A DNA stretch of 64,000 nucleotides from Piper betle (GCA_033002965.1 JAURVB010012329.1:1-64000), one strand, 5' to 3'; counted from the stretch's first letter, positions 48,241-60,798 are shown. Translations and numbers: made by a program. Notes: generated from the letters alone by a model not told the origin.

Positions 48241-50656
48241 TTGCTTCCCGCATTCTATAAATAAATAAGTAAATACCAAATATAGCCCTGCTGGATGCCA
48301 CACATGAGAAACGACAGAGGGGTAAAGTGGGAAGAAACAGCAACTGTCTCGTCGTCTTTGGCATGGGTTGGCTGCTGAAGAGTCCGGATCGAGGGTGTCG
48401 AGTGTGGGGCCTCCTGTCAATTCCACCGGGTCCTACCGGATATATTGATTGGTGGGGTCATCAAATGTTCAAATTTGATATGATTTAGTTGTTCTTTTCG
48501 TACCATTTTTAATAAATATTTGATTTTTTAACTTGAAATTTTTCAATAATTTATTTTTTTCAAAAATAATATGGTATTTTTACATATATTCATTTTTTAT
48601 AAAACCGGTCCAAATGATTATAAGAAAAAATTTGTTATAAGGATAACTTAAATTATTTATGTGGTAATTAATAATGGGGTGGGGAATTTCAAATATGTAA
48701 TAGAGGGGTGGTTGATGAATAAAATTTAAAGGTTAATGTTATAGAGTTGGGAAGTGTTAGGTTTTATGGGTAGTCAAAATAAAAAAACTTGAAATAAGTT
48801 TTATAGATTCTTCTTAACTTAAAAGTTAGTTTAAAGAATAATAATTTTTTATTAATTTATATACAAGTCATCAATACTATTCACGACTAATACAAAATAA
48901 ATCTAATAAATAAATTGGATTAGGCAAGTAAATTCGCACAAAAAGAGATGATATATGACTGAAAGCTAATTCTTTCTTTGCGCCAAGGCCTCACTAATGG
49001 AATTCAATTGTTAGCTGCCAAATAAGCATATATTTGTCAAGGGGCTGACTCCTTAGCTACTTTGTACGCAGATGGAACCTCAAGTACCGATCTCACAGAA
49101 GAAATGAAGAAAGAGTTCTTCAATAACATCCACGGCAGACTTACATTTTGCAATGCGTTCAACACCAATCTCACCAGCTCAGTTTCTTAAGCATTAAAGA
49201 AAAACAAATCGAAAAAATAGGATTATATTAGACATATTCGACATGCAACAATGTATGAATTAGTAATTCTTCTTGCACCAGATATTCAAAGGGTGTTGGA
49301 GACACATACCTTAAAAGAGAATCCACATAATTTTTTTATAGTTGTATGCCCATTATGATAATAACCCTCTTTTCTTATTCAGACTTCGGGCGGCAGTACA
49401 CATATTCTTAACTACAGAAGCTAAATTTCACCGCGGCAATATTAAGTAGAAACATTCAATTAAGCTAGATTCCAAAGCAACTCCAACAAAGAAAATGTGA
49501 TCTTCTTTAACAGCCATATAGTCACAATAAACAATAAGCAAATCTTCGCACTAATATCGCAAAATTCATTTTTTATGCTCCCAAATCACAAATAACAAGC
49601 ATTGGACAGTGAAATGCTACAAACAAGAACCAATTTTTAACATCTACACCATTTTTTTTCTTTTTCTTTTTCTTTTTTAGAAAAAGGAACCACCGGGACG
49701 GAAGAAAAGATCGTAGCAGGGCAAGCGCCGGCTCGGCTAATCGCCTGACACTTGCCAGCGGCGTTGCCATTTCCAAAATCGTTTCTACCTTTAGTCTAAT
49801 TTTATGTTCAGTTTTAATTTCAATTTAGTCTTAAACTCATAATATTTAATTTATTCCTTAAATAAATATTCATTATATACTTAATATTTCAAGTAAAGAG
49901 TACCCCTAAGTATGAATCATTTTATACCTCAATATAAATATTTAATATATGATTAATATTTCGAGGAATTATGAATTTGACTTAAAAATAGAGTAATAAT
50001 TAATAAGCTTCAACAAATGAGAACCACATAAACTGGAATTAAGTATGTGTAAAAACAAACTAAAACATGAATGAATCGGCCTATAATAATTTACTCTCAG
50101 CTCAAATACACTCATAAAATTTTAGAGACTTCACTAAGAATGATGAGCTTTTTATGAGCATATAAACATCCGAAGGCCATGAAAAAAAATTATAGTTTTT
50201 TCTTCTTTTTTTGTTAAAAAGTTCATTGGAGTTTAGATTTAAGATTTTAATCTTTTATTATTTTATATTTTAAGTGTTTGAACTAGATTGAAAGAAAAGC
50301 TATTTATAAACTGTTTTTTATCTAAAGCTAATGACGATGTTTAACTTAAACCTCAACATGGTTTAGCATTTGAAAAAGTTCATCCTTTGTTTGATTTATC
50401 CACCCATTACTTCCACTGCATCAATTTTTGGATTTAATTAAGAATAAACGAAATACGGATTATATATGTAATCCTTTTAAAGTGAAAAAAAACCCAATAC
50501 TTAGTTTATTAAAAAAAAACCCTAATTCTTGCATATCCTACTACTAACAGTACGTCAAAGAAAAAAATATAGAAAGTCACTGTTTAATACAAAAATAATA
50601 TCTTAGAAAAATATATCCTAGAACGCCTAACCAAATATTTCTAAATCATCATATTA
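48241..50656. other. Intergenic region
   Basis: AT-rich. At 49080-49190 the plus strand has a short open stretch (DLTEEMKKEFFNNIHGR, then LTFCNAFNTNL) that looks peptide-like but matches no family I recognise. A pyrimidine-rich run lies at 49650-49680. No gene is supported. Confidence 0.45.
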
Positions 50657-53600
50657 TCAGCAAGCAGGGGCCTTGAAGTCTTTGATATTCACGAAGGCAA
50701 TAGAGGAAGGCTCCATCTTGATTGCAGAAGATGGATCCGTTAACTTGGGATTCAATGGAGGAATATCACCGGTCTTGTTAAGTACCAATGGTTCTCCATT
50801 AAGCAACATAGTTGTGGCATGAAGGTCTCCATTTTGAGGAGTTAAGTGATATTCTTCCCTTTGTGGAGAAGATTCTGCAGCATTGACAACCTTTTCTGGG
50901 TACAAGTTATCATCTTCCACAATATTAACTTCAAATGAAGTAGAGTTAGAGAGATTGATCAAAAGTGCAGTAATTCCATGCTGCAACAAATATAGACAAA
51001 AACCAACATCAAAATTGCAACCTAATAAGAGCATTTTAATTTTCCCAAGACATGATAATTGATACCGGTGAACAAATACTCTTACCCCTTTTTTGCACAA
51101 TGGGCATACGTCCTCAAGTGAGGGGAACCACTATGATGTGTTGCAAGAACGTTTTTACCCATCAACCGATGCCATAGAAGTGCACTAATCACAACAGAAA
51201 GAACAAACAATATAAGATCATCAGAAGTTTAGAGTTTTAATTGATGAAATAATTGATTTAATTAAATCTATGAGTTATCAACTCAAGTACCTGTAGTAGT
51301 CCGGATTTGGAACCATGGTTGTGGTATTCAAAAACCCGTAATTTCCTCCAATCAAAGCTTGTCGACAATAAACTTTGTGGTCATATGTAGATGCCATACC
51401 AAGCTGATCCAGATACCTTTCCAAAGCCAATGAAGAAAAATATTATAATGAATCAATCTTGAATCATATGCATGGAATGATTTTGTTCTTTCCAGTGTTA
51501 ACATGAAAGTACGTAAATATATTTACCAAAAACTATCGGCAAAACTGTGGGAAACAGTTTTTCCACCACTGTTATATGCTCCACCAGACTCTGAAATCCA
51601 AGCAGATGCCCATGGTCCAAACTTATTGATTACAGTCTTCACATCGCTGAATGTCTGAACTACGTTACTTAGAACGTAAGGATCTTGAATCTTGTGGATC
51701 AAATTTGGATCATCACCTAAAAAAATAAATAAATAATTTTGCCATGATCAAGATAAAATAACTAATCAATAAAATAAGAATAATTACCAAACACAGCTAA
51801 ACTAATTAAGTATATGATTTACCTGGACCGAGATTGTAAATATGATGAGAGACACCATCAATGTTATTAGGTCCAGCCGCTTGCAGCATATCCTGGAACC
51901 ATTTCTTCTCAAAAACCCTCCCGGAGACAAAACTTTTGGAGGATTCTTATGATCCTTATAAAGATGGGTGACAATTTTTTGAGCACAATCATGTCATACC
52001 CGTATTGTTTTCCTTCTATCCTAGCAGAAACTCCATTTGCAGATAATTCATTTCCTATGAACATAGTAAACAATAAAAATACCATAAAAAATAATAAAAA
52101 TATTTTTTTATCATATACAACGATTGATACATTAAATTTGATAATATATGATTAATGATATATACCAAGTTCATAAGAATCCATATCTTGGTCTTTAGAT
52201 ATAATGTGTTTTATGAAGTCTATAGCATTGGCGGGATTCCATGGTCCAGCCCAAAGACCGTCTTCTGTAACTTTTTTCCTCCCAATCAGTGCATTCAATC
52301 CAAATGTCAATTTGGCTCTACATGCAAACAATTAAAATTGTTAAATTAAATGAATTATATCTCTACATAAAAATACTTAAATTTATTAAACGAATTTGTA
52401 GCTCTACATATATACAATTTAAAATTATTAAATGAAATTATCAACTAAAATTTTTTAATCAACAATTAAAATTGTTAAATGAATTTACCATAATTTTTTT
52501 ATTTACGTAAATTTCAAAGTTTTTGAGCTCTCACCCTGATTTATTGTGAAGGACGTCATGAACTTGATCCCATCTTTCCATTGGAAGGCATCCTTTTGAA
52601 AAACCAAAGAGGCCGGTGGTACTGTTCTTGAAGTGAGGGCATTTTTTCACAGCGTGCCCAGTTCCATAAATAACCTGATCTTGCAAAGACCCTCCTAGCC
52701 TTAACCTAACTGGATTAAATGCTGGATTGATGAAAATAAAATAAAAAATATATAAATAGTTCTTCACAAAACATAATAAAATTAAATTAAACATTAACAA
52801 AACTATAACTAATATTGTATTACATCGCTATTCGTACTTGAACAAAGACAAATCGAATTGATAAAGCCAATTTGATGAAACATATATAAACAAAATCAAA
52901 TATTGATAAGACTAAGTTGATGTAATATATAAAAAATAATAATTACATATATATATGCAAAGGGTAAATATTCATGGCTTAAATAAAATGATGACAAAAC
53001 AATACTTACCTTTAAGAGATTTTGAAAGGAGTGGATTGTTCAAATCCTGCATATGCAAAAGAAGCATGTAATATGTAAATAAAAAGTATTACATATCATC
53101 ACATAAATACAGATGATCCATTAATATATATATAAAAAGATTATCCATATAAAAGATTTATCATAAAAGCTTTTTCCATATATAATCTATATTCAGTTTC
53201 CATGATATATAATCTATGTGTTTCCATGTATATAACCCATTATATATATATATATATGGAAATAAGGTTTTTGTGCTTGAGCATAGGCAGCTTGCCTGTG
53301 CTCAAGTTTTATCTTGGTCGTTGGATTAGCATCCAACGGCCAAGATCAAAAAAAAAAAAAGGGTGCCACCGACGCCGCCGCAACGGCGGATGGGGCGGAA
53401 GGGGGCCCGGCCACGGCGACGGCCGGGGGGGCGGCGGCGATAGGGGACGGGGTTGGTCTGGGGCGGCGGCCGCGTGGTCGCCGGTCGCCACACGGAGGCG
53501 CGGCGCGGCGGGGTGGCGGCGGGGGCCGAGGGGGCGCGGCAGAGGGGCGGGCGAGGGCCGACGGGGGCGCGGCGGGGTGGGCGGGGGCCGACGGGGGGCG

Positions 53601-54716
53601 CGGCGGGGTGGCGGGCGGGGGCTGAGGGGCGCGGCGGGGGACGAGGGACAGGGGGGGAGCGTGGCGCAGCGGGGTGGCCGGCGGGGCGCGGCTGGGTGGC
53701 GGGCGGGGGACGGCGACGGGGCCCCGCGCCGCCGGTGGTGGGGGAGGGGTCGCCGCCCCGTCGGCCAGGGGCGGCGACGGGCCGGACAAGGGGGTCGTGT
53801 CGGCCGGGGTGGCGGCGACGCGTCGGCTAGCGGCGCGCTTTTTTTTTCATCCAGCCGTTGGATTGAATCCAACGGCCGGATGGCTCAAGCACAGTAAATC
53901 CGCCCTATATATATATATAATACTTACCTATATATAACGTCCCATTAGACGTGAGATTTAAAACATAATAATCATTAAAAGATAAATGACACATATGGCT
54001 AAAAAAATATAGATAAAGACAATTTACAAATTAATATAGAACTAGTGCCCAAAAGAAATTATATCATACTCATTGGTAATTGATCTTTTCATCAATCTAT
54101 AATAACAACATGAGATCAAGTAAAATATGCACTCATATTCATGCAATAAAATAAAGGAATAAGATAAGCTTCAAGAATATAATATTGAAACAGCATGATG
54201 GTACCAATAACTTCGAAGCCCTAAAAATAAATTAACTTTGATCAGAACAACTACTAATAATAACATATTATCAACACATGAAGTCTCGCTTAATCAACAT
54301 TCAAGTTTCATAGTGACAATACAAAAAAATATGTACGTGAATGATTATTAATGCATGAAGTCTTAATCAAACTTATTAACAAGGGAAGAAGTAAGTAAGC
54401 ATGCTATCATGCAATTACTATAGAACCCGAATTATTATAATTTATGAAAGTAAAATAATGAAAAATAATACCACAATATGCATGAATGCAATGTCAAATA
54501 AGTTAATAATCTTACAAGATTAAGAATAGAAGTATTTTCCCACGGGCACTGGTTGTAGTTGCACTTCCCGGACGGCCACCAATCAATGGTAGCACAAATA
54601 TAAGTATCATCGGTTTGTGCTATGTATGCCATGTTCTCCACAGCAACATCAATTTTTTCAGCGAAACAGGAAGAAAAAGAAAGGAGAAGAACGATGAGAG
54701 CAATATAACGAGCCAT
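50657..54716 (-). CDS. Heparanase-like protein (glycoside hydrolase family 79), frame-broken
   Basis: Secreted or vacuolar glycosidase; plant GH79 enzymes act as beta-glucuronidases on arabinogalactan-type glycans. Nine exons: 54716-54516, 53046-53010, 52721-52535, 52317-52166, 52054-51823, 51716-51527, 51416-51291, 51184-51086 and 50980-50657. They start with a signal peptide (MARYIALIVLLLSFSSCFA) followed by ICATIDWWPSGKCNYNQCPW. Then come RLRLGGSLQDQVIY, LFGFSKGCLPMERWD and LWAGPWNP. The acid/base Glu is in ELGNELS and the nucleophile Glu in WISESGGAYNSGG. DQLGMAS, GITALLINLSN and a C-terminal REEYHLTP region follow, and TGA is at 50657. Three one-base losses break the frame: an A6 run near 51972-51977, a T5 run near 51911-51915 and an A6 run near 51089-51094. 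Adding one base to each gives about 516 aa, normal for the family. Each loss is in a mononucleotide run. Confidence 0.9.
53047..54515 (-). other. Intron 1 of the heparanase-like gene
   Basis: 1469 bp between donor AATCTT|GTAAGA and acceptor ATGCAG|GATTTG. It is AT-rich except for the GC-rich insertion at about 53257-53906. Confidence 0.85.
53257..53906. mobile_element. MITE-like insertion with an extremely GC-rich core
   Basis: The ends are inverted: TGTGCTTGAGC plus GTTGGATTAGCATCCAACGG on the left, and CCGTTGGATTGAATCCAACGG plus GGCTCAAGCACAG on the right. Poly-A and poly-T runs lie just inside them. The core (53360-53830) is almost entirely G and C, with irregular 'gcggcgggg' reiterations. 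Both sides abut (TA)n, so the target duplication cannot be defined. The long frames in the core on both strands are composition artefacts. The left arm also has its own hairpin at 53276-53306. Confidence 0.75.
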
Positions 54717-54775
54717 GACGAACACTGGAAGAAGAAGAAAGATGTTTATGAGAAGGAAAACCTAGTTTTCGTAAA

Positions 54776-54783
54776 TATTTATA
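54776..54783 (-). promoter_or_regulatory. Probable TATA box of the heparanase-like gene
   Basis: Minus strand TATAAATA lies 60 bp upstream of the ATG at 54716, which allows a leader of about 30 bases. Confidence 0.55.
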
Positions 54784-54789
54784 GTGGCT

Positions 54790-55554
54790 CGAGGTATCCT
54801 GTGAAAGAGATGAGGGTAATAGTAGGAATTATCCAAATCACGTAGAAATCTCTAACGATCGAAGATATTTTGAAACGTCGAACTGGGTATATAAAATAAA
54901 ATCAAAAATATCATATATGCCCTTGACCTTCGACGTCTCGGAATTTTTGCCTGCACTACCGCTCTTGATTGATTGAATACTAACAAGAATCAATATATTC
55001 ACGGATGAAACCCATGGACTTCCTCAGATTTATTTGGAAGGGAAAAACCCATATCACAAAATCCCACTTTAGCAGGCATTAATTCATCAACAATGACATG
55101 AATATTCTAAACTCAAAAGAAAGACCAAGAAACTAGCTAGTATAGCTATGCTTGATACATCCTATGTGTTTGTGTGCAGTGAAACGTATCTGAGAAACAT
55201 TCATTTGGTGTCGTGGAGTTTTTATTCTGAAAAAACTATAGAGAATTTTATTATGGAGTTTCAACTCGAAGCTTGCGGTTGAAAAAGAGAAAATGGGTCT
55301 TCTAAAAGGATTGTTAAAGTGTTAGCCTTGAGGGCATTGAATACGTGGGTGCCCTTGGAAGGAAGTCCAGCTCTTTTCATTGACTCTTTCTGTACGAAGC
55401 CAGAGATTTTTTTTTAGAAGATAAGGAAAGAATATATATAAGATTAATTTGAGTTATAATCTCATTCATCTACGTATATATTTATGCGTTTAATTATCCT
55501 TACTTCCTATTTGAAATGTATGCATGCTGTTGTATTTATATATGCGTACGTATA
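54790..55554. other. Intergenic region
   Basis: Upstream flank of the heparanase-like gene. No gene or element is recognised. Confidence 0.5.
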
Positions 55555-56739
55555 GGTCACCTAATTAAATCGGTTAGCCCGAACCTAATCCGAATAGACT
55601 TATTTTCGACATCTTAAAATGAAGATAATTATCACGATGTATAAATATTCGGAACCTAACATGATACTATATGAATATCATGTCAACCAAGTCACACTAA
55701 ACTAATCAATCATGATAAAAAATATATATATAATAAACCCTAAAATAAAACGGAAAGTACAATAAGTGTCATCCTATCAGATCATAGACAATATAAATAT
55801 TTAATAAAATATTCACACAATACTTTCATTCAACCATATAATTTATTTCTTTATAGAGTCTTGATTCGATTGCTGATTTACATTTCATTTATATGTCTAA
55901 ACTAGGTCCATATGATCATTCTCATTCACATTTAAATTTCAAAATTCGGTCTTGACCTTTATGTTATGTGTATTCAATAATTAAACATATTTACAAAATA
56001 GAATTCACATCATGTCATCATTATCTGCATTTCATTACTAAAATCTTACTATTACCACATTTTTATCATAACATTATATCAACAACAAAAACAACAAAGT
56101 ATTTAAACATCAATGCGTGTGTGTGTGCAAGAAACATCACTGCTCTTCCATCTATGCTGACACATCCAACTCCTCATTATCACCTACATATAACAAAAAT
56201 ACGTCAGTAATAAATGTTATTGGTCCAAAATATATCTATATCAAACTGGTTATGAGAGCTAACTCTCATATAAAGAAAAATATTTTTATATCTTTTGCTG
56301 AACTCTCGTAAACACATCTACTGAGGAGCCACTGGCCTAAAGACCCAATAACATTTTAAACTGACTGGTCTGTTGATATCTCTCTCAGTATTTTCTCATT
56401 TTTTGATCCCTTGGGACTACCAATATATCTTAAGCCCTCTCACGCTCTCAATATATCTCCTAGCCCTAAGCACAAAGACCAAGTACTTTTAGGCAGTACA
56501 CCTTGAGTACCATTTGAACTGTATGTCTGAATGTTCGCTATACTAAATAGTACCCGTAAACCTCCACATTCTCCAGGTGTGAGGAACTCAAAACTCGAAG
56601 TTTTCAAGATCTCTTGAAAATGGAACAACCCTTTCATTAATCCAAAGCCCGCTACAACTGGTACGTGCACCACCCGCTCATAGTACATGTGAGTCGGTTT
56701 CACCATCTCTCATCTTACTTAAAAACTTGATAAAATTTT

Positions 56740-56746
<7 letters not shown>

Positions 56747-56794
<48 letters not shown>
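56747..56794. repeat. (TA)n microsatellite
   Basis: About 24 uninterrupted AT dinucleotides inside the old LTR, at the place where the intact LTRs have a short 'atatatatat' run. Confidence 0.95.
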
Positions 56795-56798
<4 letters not shown>

Positions 56799-57886
56799 CC
56801 AAGTAAGAGATTTATATAATAGGTCCGAAAGAAACTTGTCGTAGATCTTGTTTTTAAAATCATACTTAAGGGATCTCATCCTCTATGTTTATTAATCTAG
56901 AAAACTATTCGGCTAAATAACTCGAGTTAAGTGAGATCCGTTAAAACACCACTTAACCCATTCTATAAATAATAAGTCAAATCACACAGAATAAAGGGAT
57001 AAATTAGGGGTGAGTCCTAAATAGACTTGGTATAAGCTCCAAGCGAGGTCACACCCCTAGGTGGTGAGCTCATACTTCGTACTTACATATCACAACTAAA
57101 TACTAACACCCATGCTAGTTAGATAATTCATGAATGGGACGAATAGATGTATATAATCACAATCATTTAATAAATAAAAAGGAGAAACACATCAAGATGT
57201 ATGACATTATAAAATAACTAAGGTCACTACATAACATGCTGTTACTTCACGAATTTTCAATTCATGCTCAATTCCTGATTCATGCTCAAGTCCATCTTCA
57301 TTTAATTCCTCGTTACTAGTTCAAGAACAATAAATCATGTTAATTAAGTTTATATAGTAACACCCACCCTCGGTTATGTGTTACCCTAGGGTGTCTAATT
57401 CACTCTTCAATTTTCAGTTGATACCCTAACTATCCAAAATACTTGCTAACATCAATTCATATTCAAGACATGTAACCGAGTTTAGCAAATAATTACTAAT
57501 GCATATAACTCCCTCACATTCACTTGCATTATATTTTTATCATCACAACCATATCCTAATCCATTTAAATAACCCTAATCACATCAATAACCTTTGCAAT
57601 AGCATGAATCATTCGTAAATTTTAAATCCTAATCTCTCGCCCTACTTATATCATTGATCACCTTCATGAGCCAATTATTACATTCATCATCACAATCATT
57701 TGATAATCAAATTATCCTAGTTATGGAAACTAAACATAACTTCACTATTTCTCTAATTTGATGCATCGGCATGTTCATTATCACAACTTAACAATGCTAT
57801 GCTACCCATGATCATGAAATAAAAATAACCAAATCACATCAGTAACGATGTATACCTAATGCCAGTGCCAATAGCAGCAACGACTA

Positions 57887-58340
57887 TGAGATCTCTCAAT
57901 TTAGTTCCCCAATTAATACCTACTTGAGTAAGATTTTGTTTATAAGTGGGAATAGATTATAAATCTTTAACTTGGCTAACCACTTTTGAAGAGATGATTT
58001 AGCCATGAGTTTGTCCTTTGGGTTACGTCGTAATAAATAGTATCAGAGCCTCTGATTCCGTGTTAGATGGTGAACTAGACTATCAGAGTTTCTTAGTTCT
58101 GTGTTAGATGATAACTAAAAAGTCGTGGGTTGGGCTAGCAACCGGCTAAGTGTAGAAATTTCGAGGACAAAATTTTTTAAGGTAAATGGATTGTAAGATC
58201 ACTAACTTAATCACACATTTAATATCTACTATGATAAGATTATGTTTATAAGTGAGAATGAATTATAAATTTTGCTTGGTTAATTATTTTTAAAGAGATG
58301 ATTTAGACAATTATTTTATACTTTGGATTAGATCATTACA
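57887..58340 (+). mobile_element. TRIM-type miniature LTR retrotransposon (454 bp)
   Basis: There are two 149-bp direct terminal repeats: 57887-58035 and 58192-58340 (the right copy begins TGTAAGATCACT and ends CATTACA). They share the order 'atttagt/acttaat', 'aagattttgttt', 'aagtgggaatagattataaa', 'aagagatgatttag'. Just inside the left repeat is TAGTATCAGAGCC, a one-base variant of the initiator-Met primer site. Just before the right repeat is 'aaatttcgaggacaaaattt', the gypsy-type end motif. The 156-bp interior cannot code. It interrupts the old LTR between sequences matching 'acctcacgtcgtcggcaatc'. The target duplication is no longer visible. Confidence 0.85.
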
Positions 58341-59535
58341 ATGATAGTAATTGCCATCAGCATGATTATCACTTAGCAAAGGGAAGACCGGGTCTGGCGT
58401 GGCAGAATGAGGCTGGTGGTCAATTATTCCATGGGCCTGCTGGAAAACTCGATGACGACAGCTAGAAGGTCTACTTGGCAATGGGAAAAAGATAACACGG
58501 GATTTGGTTGGGCCATAACTAGGGTCAAGGAAGGTGGAGGAGAGGGACAATGTGTCGTCGGTGGCTGCAAATCAATCGGCTCGGCTAGGGTTTGGTGGAG
58601 GTACGCGACTAGGGAAAGGTGGTGAAAGGGGGAGCATGGTGGGAGGAGATGGTCAAGGAAGGTGGGGGTCGTCCGGTTCGAAAGAACAAGCCGATGGTGA
58701 GCGCAGCGGCAGCGACAAATCCAAAGGCAAAGCTCGGCGTGGCTAGGGCGGTGGTGGGGATGCTCGGCGAGGGAGGAGCGGGGAAAAGTGGTGAAAGGCA
58801 AGGGAGAGATCAGTCGGAGGAGGAGGTGAGGTTGGCCGCGGCGGTGGCGGTGGGCAGCCAGAGAAAGAGGGCGGCCGAGAAGGAAGGGAAAGTGCAGGCT
58901 GGGGTAGGAAGGAACCGGGGAGTAAGGGCGAGGGAAGGAGGGCGTGGCGGTGGTTAGCATCGTAGGGGAAGGTGGCCGGCCGGTGGCGGCGTCCACTAGC
59001 TCGATGGTGAGAAGATGGAAGGGCGATCGGGATGCATGTCGGGTAGGGAGAAGAAACCAATTAGTCGGGAGAGAAATAAGACGAATGGTAGTTTTGTAAT
59101 TAAAACTTTACTCGCACCCGATTTGACTCAATAATAATAAATAAATTCCTAAAAATATAAAATAATAAATAATAAATTATTATAAAATAAATTAATAGTT
59201 CTCTAAGTAGAATGACATGTTTTAAGCCTACTAAACCACCCAAAATAATAACCAATACGTCCTAGTTACAGTAAATGACTTAAAACTAATTTTACGGTTT
59301 ATTTTAAATAAAATAAAAAAATAAATTTACATACTCTTATATATTTTGATAACTCATTTTCATGTTGTATTACTGATGTTATCATCATATACTTAAGTAC
59401 ACATAACCCTCATGGCTGATGCACGCAGTCAACCTCAGCTCAGCGCACATGTTTTGAAATTAACTCGTCTCGAACTAACGGTTGAACCGGCCAGTTCACA
59501 AGTATAACACCCTGACTTGGGTCACGGGTTTTATA

Positions 59536-59822
59536 GTTATCTCTTAATATATGGATATATATATATATATGTCTATAATTATTTAGGTAATCTCGTTAAA
59601 TATTACATACCCTTTTATTCTAATATCAAAAAATAATTATAGATACGAGTTAGTTTTATTTTTTCATTTTTAGTCCCCTATTCGTGAATATATCTTCTTA
59701 TTATGAACAAATATATATCATGAAACGTACCCTGTATTCAAGAAAATAAAATTTTATTTACTTCTCACAATTCGTCGACCTCAACCCTCTTCTTTGCATT
59801 AACATTTTCAAGAGACTTGAAT
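59536..59822. other. AT-rich spacer between LTR and GST pseudogene
   Basis: No features seen. Part may be the former 3' region of the GST gene. Confidence 0.4.
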
Positions 59823-60320
59823 TCAACAGGGCCTCACAGAGCTTTTGGAATAAGGAATAATATTATAGAAGCTTGGCTTGTTCATGCATCTCTTCACCCA
59901 TCCCATAATCTTATTTTGGCCTCTGATCCTCTTCCATCTTGATGCCTCCATATATTTTTCATAGATGTGGAACCCAACAAGCAAATAAGGATAGAACAAC
60001 ATCCACATATCCCAACTCATACACACCATAGAAAGGCTTCTCCCCTAGCTCTTCCTCTAGGAGTGTATATATGAGAACTAGAACAGTCCTGGTCAAGTAC
60101 TGATTATCATATTGTCAATCAAGTCTGCAAGACAGCAAGCCCTGGCTCTAGCATAAGGTTGTGGAGGAAGGAGGGGATGTGAGTGTCTCCAAACCTCATC
60201 AATATAGCGAAGAATGATGAGAGATTCACATATGGGTCATTCCTTGTGTAGATATCAGAACTCGGATTTTTTGGTAGACAGCAGGGTTCACCTGTAGGAG
60301 AAGGGTGCCCTTATTGTAAG
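59823..60320 (-). pseudogene. Tau-class glutathione S-transferase pseudogene, cut by copia insertion
   Basis: Tau GSTs conjugate glutathione to xenobiotics in the cytosol. Minus-strand reading gives, in order, NKGTLLLQVNPAVYQKIRVLI (glutathione-binding region), ESLIILRYIDEVW with the usual ES and YIDE elements, HPLLPPQPYARARA, LLEEELGEKPFYG, GYVDVVLSLFACW, GWVKRCMNKPS and a stop at 59823. The order is right for the family, but the frame shifts between these blocks, there are in-frame stops (TGA after MIIST, for example), and helix-4 to helix-5 sequence is missing. The sequence ends abruptly where the copia LTR starts (60321), so the N-terminal part, if it survives, lies beyond the copia element outside the window. 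Confidence 0.88.
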
Positions 60321-60796
60321 TGTTGTATGCCAAAATCAAGTCCCACATCTAAAGTTTTGTGGGTTTGGGAGGAGTCCTCTCCCTATAAATAAGGCTCCTC
60401 CCCTTTGGTTCTTGACATCCCAAAATTGTCATCCTTCTTTCTTTGGTAAATTGTTTCTTTCTCTCTTTTGTAATATTTCTTTGATTATTGAAATATTATT
60501 TTTGTAGTGTCCGAGGACGTAAGCCTCGTTAAATTCTGGTGTTCTTTTTGTTCCTTTTATGTCTATTTAATAGCTATTGTCGGGTATAGTTGTTATTAAT
60601 TATTGTGCTATTTAAATTACTTGATAAAATTCTGTCTAGGAGTTGGTTTTTAAGCGGACCGTGTGTCCCACCACACTTTCCTGGGAATTTTATCTTGGGG
60701 TAATTTTAGTACAATAGTTTTCACGCTAGTCATCTAGGTAATAGTTCTCAAAGTGAACTAGTTATCTTTGGTGAAAATTACCCGGTTTTCACAACA
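60321..60796 (+). repeat. 5' LTR of Ty1/copia element
   Basis: Begins TGTTGTATGCC and ends in TTTTCACA(ACA), 3 to 6 bases before the primer site, so the end is 60793-60796. It contains a plant-type TATA box and a T-rich zone, followed by a small hairpin cgaggacgtaagcctcg at 60512-60528. The 3' LTR lies beyond the window. The five bases before it are GTAAG. Confidence 0.85.
60384..60391 (+). promoter_or_regulatory. TATA box in copia LTR
   Basis: TATAAATA in a C-rich context (ctccctataaataagg), about 64 bp into the LTR, the expected position for the U3 promoter. Confidence 0.7.
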
Positions 60797-60798
60797 AT

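Larger units (their letters stand above)
55555..59535 (-). mobile_element. Old near-complete LTR of the long-LTR family, interrupted by a TRIM
   Basis: Colinear with the 33003-35977 LTR over most of its length. Landmarks are 'cggttagcccgaacctaa' at 55570, 'cctccacattctcc' at 56560, 'gggatctcatcctc' at 56870 and 'cacttaaccc' at 56950. A G-rich block lies at 58380-59040, then 'acttaagtacacataaccct' near 59391 and an end 'cacgggttttata' at 59535. Heavy substitution and an (AT)n run mark it as old. The first tens of bases are eroded and no target duplication is visible. Confidence 0.82.

Noticed and set aside
53202..53897. A 231-codon Gly/Arg frame and a 187-codon Pro/Arg frame
   Set aside because: Artefact of the nearly pure G/C core of a MITE-like insertion inside an intron.
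58424..58996. A 190-codon minus-strand frame
   Set aside because: Again the GC-rich block of an old LTR copy, with low-complexity translation.
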